Source: Neurospora tetrasperma FGSC 2508 (Eukaryota; Ascomycota; Sordariomycetes; Sordariales; Sordariaceae). Taken from it: a stretch of DNA of 64,000 bases. The notes below the pieces were generated by a model. It saw only the letters and a list, made by a program, of their open reading frames with translations. It did no database searches and was not told the origin of the DNA. Each line of letters begins with the position of its first letter. The first letter of the stretch is position 1. Both the position numbers and the translations under genes were made by a program. Shown piece by piece: positions 36,101-47,847 of the stretch. Location: NCBI RefSeq assembly GCF_000213175.1, contig NW_009799179.1, forward strand, positions 5,987,658 through 6,051,657, read 5' to 3'.

Positions 36101-39100
36101 GCTGCCTATATTAACTTTCTAAGTATATTAATATTATTCTCAACTTTAAGTACTATTAATTTACATTGGGAAAGCCTAGCAAAGTATATACCTAACTATA
36201 ATTAATAGTTGGCTGCTGACGACGATAATCGTTATTATATATTTAAGATTAATATCTTTAATAACCCTTATATTATTATATATTATTTTATTTAGCAATT
36301 TAAATTCTTTAAAAAGTATATTTTAATACCCAAATTCAAATTCAATAACTTTTAGTAGCAATTAAAGTTCTAAACTCGAGGCACTAACTATATTTATAGA
36401 GTATATTAGGTTAATAATATTAATACCCCGGACTTAAAAAATCTAAAGATCCGAAGAGAGATTATTAAACTATAAAGTTTATATATTACCGTATAAAATC
36501 TAATACTCGAAAGTATTAAATAGCCAGAAAAAGTACAGTTTAGCGAAGGTAAAAATCTAGAAGGCCTACCTCCCGGTCCTACTAATTAATATAAGGCCTA
36601 AAACCAGCTAATCCTTATTAACCGATTTCTAAAATACTACAATAAACGTAATAATACTTTAAATAGAAGGATAGACACTATTAAACCTACTTTCGAAGAG
36701 TTTATAGTTATAATTAATTGTATATAAAATTATATTTATAGTAATACTTATTACCTCCGAATACGCTAGTAAGTCCGAGCCTTTCCCAGAGACCGGCAAA
36801 TCCCGGATCTCGAACTCCCCATCCCCGAATAGAAGGTATACCGGTTTTATTTTATTAGGAAACTATATAAATACCCCCTTCTAACAACCCGTATTAATCC
36901 CGGATTCTAGCTTTTCGACGGCCGAAGAAATAATAGCATTCTTAATTAATATAACCCCTTTATTATATTAGGTTAGATAGCCAATACGGATGTTCAATTA
37001 TATTCTAATATAAATATTATATTTAATTACATAATTAAATACGTTTCGAAGGCTAAGAAACGTACTAAGTCTTATAACGAGATTGTAATAGAGATTATCC
37101 CTTAAATTACGGCTAGAAATCTAATTAAATAATTTATAGCTAAGTTTATAAATAAATTTATTATTAAAAAGGACTAATTAATTTAGGAAGTCTGCTATTT
37201 GCTATTGAACCTTCCTCTTTATAAAAGCTCCCGTATAGTAGTTACAATAGATTATCGCCCTCGAAATAACCGGGGTATTATTATTTATAATCCCGAAGGA
37301 AGGAGAATAGTAGTAACTATAATTGGTAGTAGTACTGATAATAATAAAGGTGAGGGTAATATTTATATTAATACTATCAACGAAGTTCGATAGACCCAGT
37401 TAATCTACTAAAAGTATATAAATTAGGAAAAATACTATACCTAAATATCCTTCTTTAAATTTATTATTAAGTTCGATTATACTAATTTACATCCTAGGCC
37501 TCTAACGGATTATACAAAATAGAGGGTAATTAATTACTTCCCTATCTATAAATATAAAGACAATTAACGAAATTTCATCCGGGTTAAATTTATACTATAT
37601 TATCCTTAATAATATCCGGCTAATATTTATATTATTAATAGTATTTATTATAAATTATTAGAGGATGTTTATTTAGCTTACTATAAATAATATATTAACG
37701 AACTAGATTACCTTAATAATTATTATAGTAAGTTCCCTAATACTGAATTAGAAAAAGAATTTAAACTACCTAATTAAGAAGAAGAGCCTAATAAGCCTAG
37801 CTAGGAAGAGATTGCTAGAGATAACCCTAACCGCTATATTAATCCTAACGACAACGATTTTAATAGCGAAGTTCTTAGCCGCTATAATATTAATTTCGAC
37901 TATGATTAATATAATAACCATATTAGGTTCCAGGAATTCCTCCCGTTGGCTACAAATTATTAGAAGTCTCGTTACAATACTTTTAACCTTCCTAATCTAG
38001 AGCCTATTACTTAACGTACTTATAATACTTTTAATACCGAACAACGTATAATATTTAATTAATTTATTAATTACTATTAAGTAATATTCGATAGCCAAGC
38101 TCCGGATTAATTGCTTCTTTAAATTAACGGCCGTAGTAGTACTGGAAAATCTCACTTTATTTAACTACTATTTTACAAGCTTACTATGATGGCTTCTATA
38201 CGCAACCTTCTAACCCCTATTATTCGTACCACCCCCACTAATATTACTACTAATAATATCGATGGCTATACTTTTTATTCTCTTCTATAGCTTCCTTTCG
38301 GTATTAGAAGTTTAGCTAATCTACAAAGTGCTAGCCTAACCAATATCCAAAACAAATTGAAACTTTATAAGTATTTTATTATCGACGAAAAGTCTATACT
38401 AGGTATAAGAACTATATATTATATTAATGCCCGCCTTCGCTAGGCCTTTATTAGAAATTAAAGGAAATAGTTTGGCGGTGCCAATATATTTCTTCTTGGG
38501 GATTTCTTCTAATTAGCGCCTATTAGGCAAAAGGCCCTATTTTACTAAAAACCCCTCAAATTCGCTAGTAACCCCGATACTCCTCTTAAAGCGCTTAGGG
38601 AAGATAATAATCTAGACTGGCTCCCTAATAAAACTAAAGAATAAAAGAAGAAGCGTTTAGAAAGTAAGTTAAACTTAGTTTAATATAATAGTCGAACCTA
38701 TTACTTTAACTTCGATTAGAGTATCGAACTAAAGTAGATTCTTCATTAATAAAGCCCTAAATAAGAAGACTTTCGTAAAGCTCTAAAAGGACTATATAAT
38801 AATAACCCTACTATATAGGATTAGTATATATTAATTAACTATATTAAATTTAAATTATTTATACCTAACTAAATTGAATTTAATAATACTCTACAAATCT
38901 ACTTAATGAATACTATAATTAATAAATATAATCTTAAGTATTTAGAATAGCTTAAAAGCCCTACTTTTATTATTAAAATTACTAATAAACCTAATAATAT
39001 TAAAGATATTAAATATATTAATACTAGTAATTTACATAGTAAGTTCACTTATATTAAGGGTAGTAGAATTATACTTACCGAGAATTTATAGATTAAAGCC

Positions 39101-40030
39101 GGCCTTATTAATAATTCGATTAGTACGATTATCAATATTACGTAGGATAGTAATTAAATATATAGAATATATAATAAATTATTCAATATTTATATACCTA
39201 ATATTATCTTCTTTTTACTAACGCTATTTATATTTATAGCCCCGAAGCCGGTAACTCCCCCTTTATTATTATAGTATATTTCAATTACTATTAAGGATCC
39301 AATTGCTTCAAGGATTTAAATTACCCTAATATCGAAGACCCCAAGTATATTGTACCTATATTCCGGTCTACCCGAGAGTTTTTAAAAGGAGCTTATATTT
39401 ATAAGAGAACCTAATTCCTTTTAATTATTATATATACTATTACTATATATAAAGCGTAGGGTCAAATATTGGATAAAGCCGTTTACGATATTTCGAAGAA
39501 GGATTTTATAATTAGGCTCTTATATATAGCTATCTCCCGTACGTATACTATTAATAGTATTATATTTAACGAGAGCTTCGAAATTAATACTTTATATATA
39601 AGAAATACCAAGATTCATATATATAGAGCTATAGATATAGTTAGACGTATATTTTAATAATTGTATTCTAGCTACTTATTATTATTATACTATATTTATA
39701 ACCCGGGTAGTCCTCTAACTATAAATTAAAGGCTCTAGCTACTTCTAGGACCGGGTAATATTAGTAATAATAATAATAATAATAATACCAATAATAGCCG
39801 GCCGTTCCAGGGAAGAGGAGTATACGGTAGACCCTATAGTAGATTTAGGTTAAAATATAATAGACCGCCCGGCCATAGAGCTAGTAATATTACGGGTAGA
39901 GCTAGATTAAGGACTAGTAGTATAACTCCCTCTAATAGAGCTAGTTTAAGAGGAAGGCCCCGTAGAAAACCTTATAAGAATATTAGTAATAGACCGCCGT
40001 AGTTGAGAGGAGGATAGATTAGTAAGAATA
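33170..40030 (+). pseudogene. Helentron Rep-helicase protein (broken)
   Basis: The order is that of RepHel proteins. A Helitron-type N-terminal region includes INLHWESLAKYIPNYN (about 36150-36200). In the HUH block RGTNYIYR (36377-36400) both His of H-x-H read Tyr, as CpA-to-TpA change would give. The Rep tyrosine motif NYIIKYVSK is intact (Tyr codons 37028 and 37040), and EVCYLLLNLPLYKSSR follows (about 37186-37235). Pif1-type helicase motifs come next: GRSSTGKSH (38129-38155), IIDEKSILG (38378-38404), FGGANIFLLGDF (about 38470-38506), then a C-terminal LDKAVYDISKKDF and a TYVAISRT-like motif (39469-39560). An Arg/Gly/Pro-rich tail runs to 40030. Many stops; not functional. RPA or endonuclease domains were not found. 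Confidence 0.85.
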
Positions 40031-40148
40031 ATATAAATAAATAGTTATTACTATAGTAAATAAATATATTGATAATAAATACCTTCAATCGTACTTTCTA
40101 TTTAATAGCCGTTGTATATTATTAAAGTCTTTACAACTCTCGATCTCC

Positions 40149-40150
<2 letters not shown>

Positions 40151-40182
<32 letters not shown>

Positions 40183-40186
40183 TTCG
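40151..40186. repeat. CT microsatellite
   Basis: An almost pure CT run with two TTT interruptions lies in the 3' part of the autonomous-type Helentron. Confidence 0.9.
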
Positions 40187-40209
40187 TATTTAATTTTTTA
40201 TTACTTTTA

Positions 40210-41020
40210 TTAGCTATATTAATTATTTTCGAAGATAATAATCTAGAGTTCGAATAATACTTCAACAATATATTGAAAGAAGAAAAAAAGTATTATAATT
40301 TACTCGCCCTTAAGTATTAATAGACTTTTATTAGTTAGGTTAGTATTAAAATAGTATTGCTAACTAAAAATGAACTTATTTATAAAAAGACTATAGCTAC
40401 CCCTAGCCTTTCTCTCTCTATCCGGCTAAAGCAGTATATTACTCTTATTATTAAATGTAATTCAAATTATTCTAATCAAGAATTTAAGTAGTTAAAAAAA
40501 AAAGGAAAAAAAAAAAAAGAGTTTAGTTCGACTTATTCCGCGTATCCTAATCGAATACTTTATAGTATACCCTTTTTTGGAATAACTATTAATAGTACCG
40601 AAAGATAATACGTCTTATAGCGGTCTTATATCTCCTATTCCCCCTAAAAAGCCTATACTATACTATATTTACAACGGATCGAGATTTGAAGATAAGAAGG
40701 ATCTAAGAAACGTTAATAGTATATATTTGAGCGTTTAAACGAAAAACTAGTCACTAGTAGGGAATTAAACGCGAGAGCTCTCTATACACTTACACTAATA
40801 GCGGTAGGAGCGTCCTCTATACTACTATACTACGGGCGTTCCTATAGTACCCTGGGGGGGGCTAGTAATAGTAGGGTAGTTGGAAGTAGACTATATTGGC
40901 TAATTGGAGCGTTTTAAACGTATTTGTTAAGTCTAATTGGGTTTATAAGTAAAATTATAGAAAGTTTCGCGGAAGGAGTTAGATTTAGTAATGTTTTGGC
41001 TGGTATTATGCCCCTGAATA
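40210..41020 (+). pseudogene. Coding segment in Helentron, shared with Ty3 D
   Basis: Downstream of the helicase is a protein-like plus-strand segment that closely resembles 62470-62990 in Ty3 D at the nucleotide level. Both contain IEYF/IKYL-type followed by EQLLIV..KD and an IPP..LYY stretch (Gln positions now TAG). An AEG(V/L).FSN(V/I)L-like motif closes the segment. I do not recognise the protein. It could be a fragment of a Ty3 element picked up by the Helentron, or an accessory gene moved between them. Confidence 0.5.
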
Positions 41021-41161
41021 CGAATTTTTAATTGCTAAGAACCTTGCCGTACTTCCCGTACTTCCCGTTTTTGTAAATGGATTTGATTGGGTGCATCCAG
41101 ACTAAATGTGGATTTAATATTTCGCTTCCTAAATGTCCACTTATATGGGCGTTTCTCTGTC

Positions 41162-41194
41162 TTCCTTGGCTACATCCGGGCTCCGGCCAAGGAA
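41162..41194 (+). other. Helentron 3' terminal hairpin, copy 2
   Basis: Perfect 9-bp stem TTCCTTGGC/GCCAAGGAA, loop TACATCCGGGCTCCG. It is the best preserved of the four hairpins and sits about 7 bases after GGGCGTTTCTCTGT begins to pair nothing, directly before the Ty3 C integrase side. Confidence 0.8.
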
Positions 41195-42830
41195 ACTGTA
41201 TTTTTTCCTATACCGGGTACCTATTCGAAATTATAAATAAACTACTATATAATATTAACCCAATAAATAAATTAAAATAGTTATATATACCCAAAGCTCT
41301 AATTATAACCAATCTCAATATAATCCTCAATAAGAAATACCATTTCGGCAAGGACTATATAATATATAATTTAAAGGAATATATAATAGTTAGAAAGACG
41401 CAGATTATTAAGGAATACGTACAATACTACCTAATTTATTAATTTAACTAAATAAACCAAAAAGCTACCTATAGAGATTATTAGTTAATTAATTCTAAAT
41501 ATACTTTACTAATACGAATTATTACAATCGACTTTATTACTAATCTACTTAAAGTATCCGTATTAAATATACCGTAGCACTTGCCAGGATACGATTTCTT
41601 CGATACTTTAATACCCGTATTATACTATATATCCAAATAATATCAATTAATACCCGGATATTATATTTATATAGTTAAAGACTAAAGATAGATACTTATA
41701 AAGGATTTAATATTAGGCGATTAAGGATTTCCGCAAACTATCATTTTAGATAGAGATCGCAAATTCACAATACAATTATAAAAAGGAATATAAGTAATAA
41801 TAAGTACTAAACTTCTAATAACTACTACTTACTACCCCCAAGGCAATAATATAATAGAATATTATAATTAGGATATTGAAATCGCTATCTACTTCTATTA
41901 CTTTATAGATTCCGAATCTAATTAAATAAAGATTCTCCCTAATCTATAATAGAATATAAATAGTTCCTACTCTAATCTAATCAAATCGTTACTTTATAAG
42001 TAATTATTTAGGTTCAAACTATTAGGCCTATTAAACGTAATTATTAAAAAGGATACCCCGAACGTAATAGAAAATTACCCTATTCTATAAAACAGTCTAA
42101 AGGAAAATATACAATTAGCTATAGTATTTATAGTAGTAAGAATAAAGAAGAAATATAATAAAAATTACTAGTCAGTATCTTTTTCAGTCGGAAATAAAGT
42201 ATTCCTTAAATTATATAAGGGATACTACTTACCCGGTCGACCATCCTAAAAATTCTCCTAATAACGAGCCGGACTATTTATTATCCTTAAGTATATTAGT
42301 TCCCTAATATACTAACTCGATTTACCCCTTAAAATAACCGTCTACCCGATTATTTCCGTAGTATACTTCAAGCGGGCCTTAAAAAGCGATAATCCTTTTA
42401 ATCGGACTCAACTTCCGCTAAAACCCGTAGAAGACAATTAAAACGGCTCGGATAATAAGGGAAAGTATAAAATAAACGTTATTTTAAACTATAAGGAGGA
42501 TAAAAAGGCCGGAGGGTAGAAATATTTAATAAAATAAATTAAGTACGGTTATTACCGAAATAAGTAGCTTCCCGAGAGAGAGATAGGTAATACCTGAGAA
42601 TTAATTATAAAATACTAGGAGCGATTAGGCGGTCTATGGAAGGGCAAGGCTAAAAAAGGAAGGCGGGTCCACTTTGAATAATACTAGCCGGAACTGCTTC
42701 AAGCTCCCGCTCCCGCTCCCGCTCCTACCTACGGAAGGAATCTAAAACCTAGGAAGAAGTGAAGGCATTCGTATATATATATTAGTTGAGCTACTAAGGA
42801 TAGTAGTATTTCGTTTTAGCGGCCGGGATT

Positions 42831-43099
42831 TAATACCGGAACGGTATCGCTAGCGTTATTATATATCAAATCATTTAACTAGATGACTGGCTAGTCGGTC
42901 GGGTTTAATTAAATAAACTACTCCGATGGGAGCCTACTTACGCTAGTAGGTCTATAGATTAGATAAGGCTTGCGTACCTTTAAGGTCAACCGACCGCACG
43001 GAAGCTTCCTGCTCTAGATTCTTCTCAGAGCATCACTTTACACATATTCAATCAAGACACATATTGTCACAACGTTCAAATACCCTCTCAACGGTATTA
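42831..43099 (+). repeat. 3' LTR of Ty3 C
   Basis: It has the same 269-bp length as the 5' LTR and is followed at once by TGAAT (43100-43104). Its first half is more altered than that of the 5' LTR, while its second half is better preserved. Confidence 0.9.
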
Positions 43100-43152
43100 T
43101 GAATATTCACTTAATCGTTAAAGAGAATCTAAATTATATAGTACTTTTCGAT

Positions 43153-43626
43153 GAGTACACCTCGGCGCACCCACCCCAAAACCTACGCGCACCCAAAGAC
43201 CCCATTTGCACCTGTCATTGAAATTATCGTATTTTAGCCACGTTTTTGCTCGTTTTAGATGTCTGCTACCTTGGTCATATTTATTACCTAGGTCGCCTAC
43301 TACAACTATATAAACCCCTAGCAACGACTTAGATTGAATACAATTAATGCTTGTACACCATCTGTAGACGATTAAAATCAATCGATTTGAGCGAGATTAT
43401 AAACGTTGAAGGTGTAGTATTGAGGTGGGGTCGTATGCGACGTGTAAATGGTCGGGTGAAAAAGCGCGAAAATGACCTTTAGAGGGAATGTTGCGTGTAT
43501 TGAAAAACCGAAATTTAGCTGGTAGAAACGGGAATTTCAATGTCAGGTGTTATTAGCTGCACGGTCCCACATTTCCTGGTTTTTGGGTGCGCGTAGGTTT
43601 TGGGGTGGGTGCGCCGAGGTTTACTC
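43153..43626. mobile_element. Well preserved 474-bp MULE MITE
   Basis: Tips GAGTACACCTCGGCGCACCC and GAGTAAACCTCGGCGCACCC agree at all but one of their first 45 or so bases, and are flanked by the exact 8-bp duplication TTTTCGAT (43145-43152, 43627-43634). The right side has the left-type subterminal block of the first MULE family (CACCTGACATTGAAATTCCC; CAATACACGCAACATTCCC). There is no coding capacity; open frames inside are incidental. CA and TG are common, in contrast to the Ty3 elements on both sides, so it is one of the youngest insertions here. Confidence 0.9.
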
Positions 43627-43699
43627 TTTTCGATTATTAGAATAAAATAACAATAATAGTAAGTGAATATAATTATAATAGTTTTACTACCTTCGAAAT

Positions 43700-44011
43700 T
43701 GTCACCGGGTAAGGCGATACTGAACGTATAGGGTAGAATATAACTTATATAATTGTATAAGGAAGAAGGGGAACTATAGACTCTATGCTTAGCGGCTCAT
43801 CCCATATAGGCGAGGATGAGCCGCATCCTTAGTATACGTGACCGGAGCCTCCGGGAGCGTATAGCTAATTAGGGGGCTCGCACTAGCCTAACAACTACTA
43901 TAGCGGCAATAAGGATAAACGGGTTAACCAATTAGAGAATATATATTAACCGGTAATTATAATTATAGTAATGTTGCAATTAAATAATAGTTATAAGTTA
44001 GCCTTATAATA
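43700..44011 (-). repeat. 3' LTR of Ty3 relic B (312 bp)
   Basis: It begins TGTCACCGGGTAAGGCG and has the same length as the LTR of A. It is less altered than that of A in its first 160 bp. Confidence 0.87.
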
Positions 44012-47000
44012 TTACCCCGGGGTTAAAATGCGATCGGGCGGTAGAATATATAGAAGAAAAATTACTAATCCTCCTCCGGTAGAGATTCGAAGCCCTTTAT
44101 TACTATATTTATAACCTTTTTTAAGGTATTTATAGTTAGCGGCGCGTACTAGGGCGATTATTTTACGGCCGGTATTATTACTAGTAGTTTTAGCCCGGCG
44201 CGGTTGTAAGCTTTATTTAGGGTTCGGGTAGTATACTTATGCCTCTTCTCTACAACAGTCTATTATAGTAAAATAGGGAATATTAAATTATTAGTATAGA
44301 ATTCGCAAAGGACGTTAATGTAGTACTCTATAATATTAACCGGTTCCTAGGTTAATACGTATAGTTTGCCCTAGGTAATATAATATTCCTATTTACTATT
44401 TTTAAAAATAGTAAGTATTAATTCCTTCGAAGGATTATTTAATTATATCTTCGGCGTTATTAGTACGCTCTATTACCCTTCTTTAATTAGTTTGAATATC
44501 CTACGTACTATCCTATACTAATATATTTTTAATTACTTATTATTGTATTATATTAATATTGAAAGTACGTCTATACTTTATATCTAATAATAGGTTAAAT
44601 ATAATTTAATAGCTATCGGTTATAGCTACTTTGAAAGGTCCCTCCTATAGGGGTAATAATTTTGCTTAAGGGCGTCCGGTAGTAAAATTCGTAGTATTAA
44701 TAAGTATTTTATCCATAGGCTAATATTGCGGAATACTAGAACAATAGTCGTTAATATTCTCTTTATAGCATACTTATATACATTTCACTATTATTGTAAT
44801 TTTATTAAAGATTTTCTTAAATTATTCAATAATTTTACCGACTTTAAAATACTTTATACGCTATAAATCCGAAAGGCTGGGGGGATAGGGCGATATTAGT
44901 TTAATATTTATCTACAAGTAAAAACTTTAATTAGCGAAGAAGGGGGAAATACCTATAGAATTCGATTTTATATTATTATTAACAAATTTAACTAGAGGTA
45001 ATTAATTAATTTAATTCTCTTAGGCTTAATTTATATAAGTATAGAATTAATATTCTATTCTTACATTAATATACTCCATTTAGCCGTTAGTTTATTATTA
45101 GAAAGCTAAGGAGGGTTATAGTATAATACCTAATTCTACGGAGAGCGCTCTTTAGAATTATAATACGAATTAGGAACCCTTATCTAATATAATAGTATTA
45201 GGTAATCTATAGAGGGCGAAACCCTTATTTATAAAGCGTTTAATGAATTCGTTAGTCGTTAATATTTCTATTAGGATATAGTACTATATCTTAATTAAAT
45301 TATTAATAACGACGGCGATATCTTTAAATTCCTAGCCCCTTCTTTTATATAGGGTTGTAAATGTAATATAGTTTATAGTAATATTCTTCTATAGCGCGAA
45401 TAGTATTAGTAACGGTTTTAGTAGGCCGGTTAGCAGAGAGTAGGAGTACTTTATTTTTATGTATTATAAATATACTTTATAGTAAGATTATATAATTTTA
45501 TTTATACCCAGTTAGTAGAACGATTTATGTAGTATTACGTATATTTCATTCCGTCCTTAATGATCTATTGGTATTAATTTGTAATAGCGCTAAATAAATT
45601 GAAATTGGAAGGTAGCGTCGGTGGGATCTATAATAATTATTAAACGTCTATACGCTCGTCCGTTTATAATATAGTATTTAACGAAGGCTATTATCCTTAT
45701 ATTATTCCGGACAGCTTTAGGCTATTTATAGCGGCCCGGATTAATAATAGTAGTAACAATATCCTACTAGAATATAGAATTGTAATAATTAGCGTTAATT
45801 AGTTCGTTAGAGGATATTTTTTCATACCAGGTTCGTAAGCAGTAATATACTTTATGAATATAGATAGGTTAAGGAGGATTTTATCTCTAATTAATAGTTA
45901 ATTATTCTTTATATTATTAGGTACATCCTCCGGCTTCCGGCTTAATATATTGGACGATACTCAGAGAATGCCCGGCTGGTATATAATTGTAAAATTAAAT
46001 TGGGAGAGAAAGTGCGATTAATATATATATTAGGGCGTAAGCTTCTTATTCGTTGTAAAAGTTTATAGGCTTTAATAGTTTATTAATATTTTAAAACCGT
46101 TTTGGGCGCTCTAGAGTTTTAGGGACTATTCCTTTAGTATCTTAATAATAGTTAGTTGCTTCTTATTAGAAATATTATAATTACATTTAGCTGCGGAGTA
46201 TTTTAGGAGAAGTAAATTATTAGATAGAGGACTCCTTCTTCGTCGTATTATAATAGTATACCTCCCGACGCTTAATTCGAAGCGTCCGTTTTTATGACCG
46301 TTAATTTTAATTAATTAAAGATTTTGAGGTTAGGTAAATTTAGATATAGCGAAACTGTTCCGCTTTACAAAAATATAGTCCAAGAAAGCTAAAGCTAATT
46401 AGCCGCTATTTACGAACATAGTATATAGTATTTTATATAGTCTAAATAGAAGATAAAAAGAAAAGAGTATTGAATTTTGATTAAGACTAATTAGCGAATT
46501 AATAATAACTATTTCGAATATTTTATTAATATTCCGAAGGTTCTCTTATATAGATTTATATTACTTTTTTGGGCAATTATCTATAAAGGTTAATTATGTC
46601 CCTAACTATTAGTACTAAGTATATTATATTAGTTTTCTTCGCCCTTACCTCCCTCGGCGCTAGTGGTGTAAAAACTAATATTATTATATCCCTAATAGTT
46701 AAAGGAGAGTTAATCAATCTTGAAATAATTATTATACCCTCTATAACCGTTACGGCCGCTATAACTCTAATAAATATAATTATTATAAAATCCAGTAAAT
46801 TGCGGTGGTTTACCGCTATAGTCCATATTATTCTTATAATTTCATATAATATAGCCCTCCCAATTATACTTTTTATAAAGGCCTTCCTTTATCTATTGAT
46901 TAATAATATTAAAATAAATAGCCCGGGATATATAAATTATATTAAAATTTATAGTATCGCCGCCCTAATTAACGGTACAATCCTTAAGAGTACTTCTACC

Positions 47001-47847
47001 TCCAGCGGAATTACTATTATCACTATTTCTACTAGATTTATTTATTTACAATTAATTAACTTTAATATAATATTCACTATCGTCCAAATAATATACTAAA
47101 TTCCTATAGAGACATAACCAACCCTCCAAATCGTCGTCCCTAGGGTATTAGCGCTAATTAGAAACTACTATATATAATTTGGCCAAAATCTTATTCCGGA
47201 AGTAATAGATTTTTATACCTTCGTTAAACTAATAATAATTAGCTATCTTAACGAATTCGGTCTCAAAATCGGCAAAGTATCTATTACCCTACTTAAGCTT
47301 ATTAAAGCGCCGTACGGCATTAAATTTCAAATTAATATTATTATAGTAGGAGTCTAAAAATATAATAAATTCCTTATCCATCTACTATATCTACCGGTCG
47401 GGCGTATTAAACTAAAGTAAAATAATTATAAAGTGCTTCTCGAAGGTAATAGCTATTTCGAAGCTTAATAAGTAATTAGTATAGAGGATTTTAATATACT
47501 TATTTAAAAAGGAGAAATAATCTAACTACCAAATTATTATAATTCTATTCTTCTAAATAATATATACTTTATTACGTAGAACGGGGTTCTTCTAATTAGT
47601 TATAAACGGGTCGGGGTCGGAGAATAGTACTTTCCTAAAAATAGTCATAGTTTTGGAAAGAGTCCCGGTAGCGCTAATTGAGTAGGCGGCCCCCGAATTA
47701 TTTTTGAACGAACTTCTACCTCCCGTACCCGGTCTACCGCCGGTATAATTACTCTTACTACTACCAGAGTCCTAATTGGCTATAGTAGTGTTTTACTTCG
47801 TCGAAACTTCGCCAAGCTCTCTCTCGAACTTCTAGTTCTTTAATCTT
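43700..47847 (-). mobile_element. Ty3 (gypsy) LTR retrotransposon relic B
   Basis: This is a minus-strand fossil related to A along most of its length (for example 44760-46330 with 6831-8390, and 46350-47847 with 11170-11700 plus 17993-18960). The 3' LTR is at 43700-44011; no 5' LTR is present because a MULE end begins at 47848. Polymerase-type sequence is partly represented and the copy is shorter than A. It is broken at very many points and old. Its value is that it shows the uninterrupted target of the 6.3-kb MULE. Confidence 0.82.

Larger units (their letters stand above)
30318..41200 (+). mobile_element. Autonomous-type Helentron (Helitron2-like), copy 2
   Basis: It is inserted in Ty3 C between reverse transcriptase/RNase H and integrase. 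The left end AAAACGCCTATGCCC opens a GC-rich block of about 230 bp shared with copies 1 and 3. The inverted motif GGGCGTTTC (41147-41155) lies just before the perfect 9-bp hairpin TTCCTTGGC/GCCAAGGAA (41162-41194). The left flank ends in TT, fitting the T|T insertion of Helitron2 elements, and no target duplication is seen. The interior holds Rep and Pif1-type helicase sequence. It is broken by many RIP-type stops. This copy ties the short end-only copies to the Helitron class. Confidence 0.8.
20480..43099 (+). mobile_element. Ty3 (gypsy) LTR retrotransposon C with two nested insertions
   Basis: Both LTRs are 269 bp (20480-20748, 42831-43099) and are flanked by the exact 5-bp duplication TGAAT. 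Without the MULE (24687-27788) and Helentron (30318-about 41200) the element is about 8.6 kb. Parts in order on the plus strand: gag with an Asn/Gln-rich tail (to about 24250), protease-type sequence on both sides of the MULE, reverse transcriptase and RNase H (about 28600-30300), then integrase beyond the Helentron (about 41250-42450) with a chromodomain-like stretch near 42500-42620. It is complete in outline but broken at very many points by RIP. The LTRs differ mostly by C/T and G/A changes, so divergence cannot be used directly as a clock. Confidence 0.9.

Noticed and set aside
46596-47099. 167-codon plus-strand frame inside Ty3 relic B
   Set aside because: It lies antisense to the element; loss of CA/TG removes stops in that frame. 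There is no domain or codon signal of its own.
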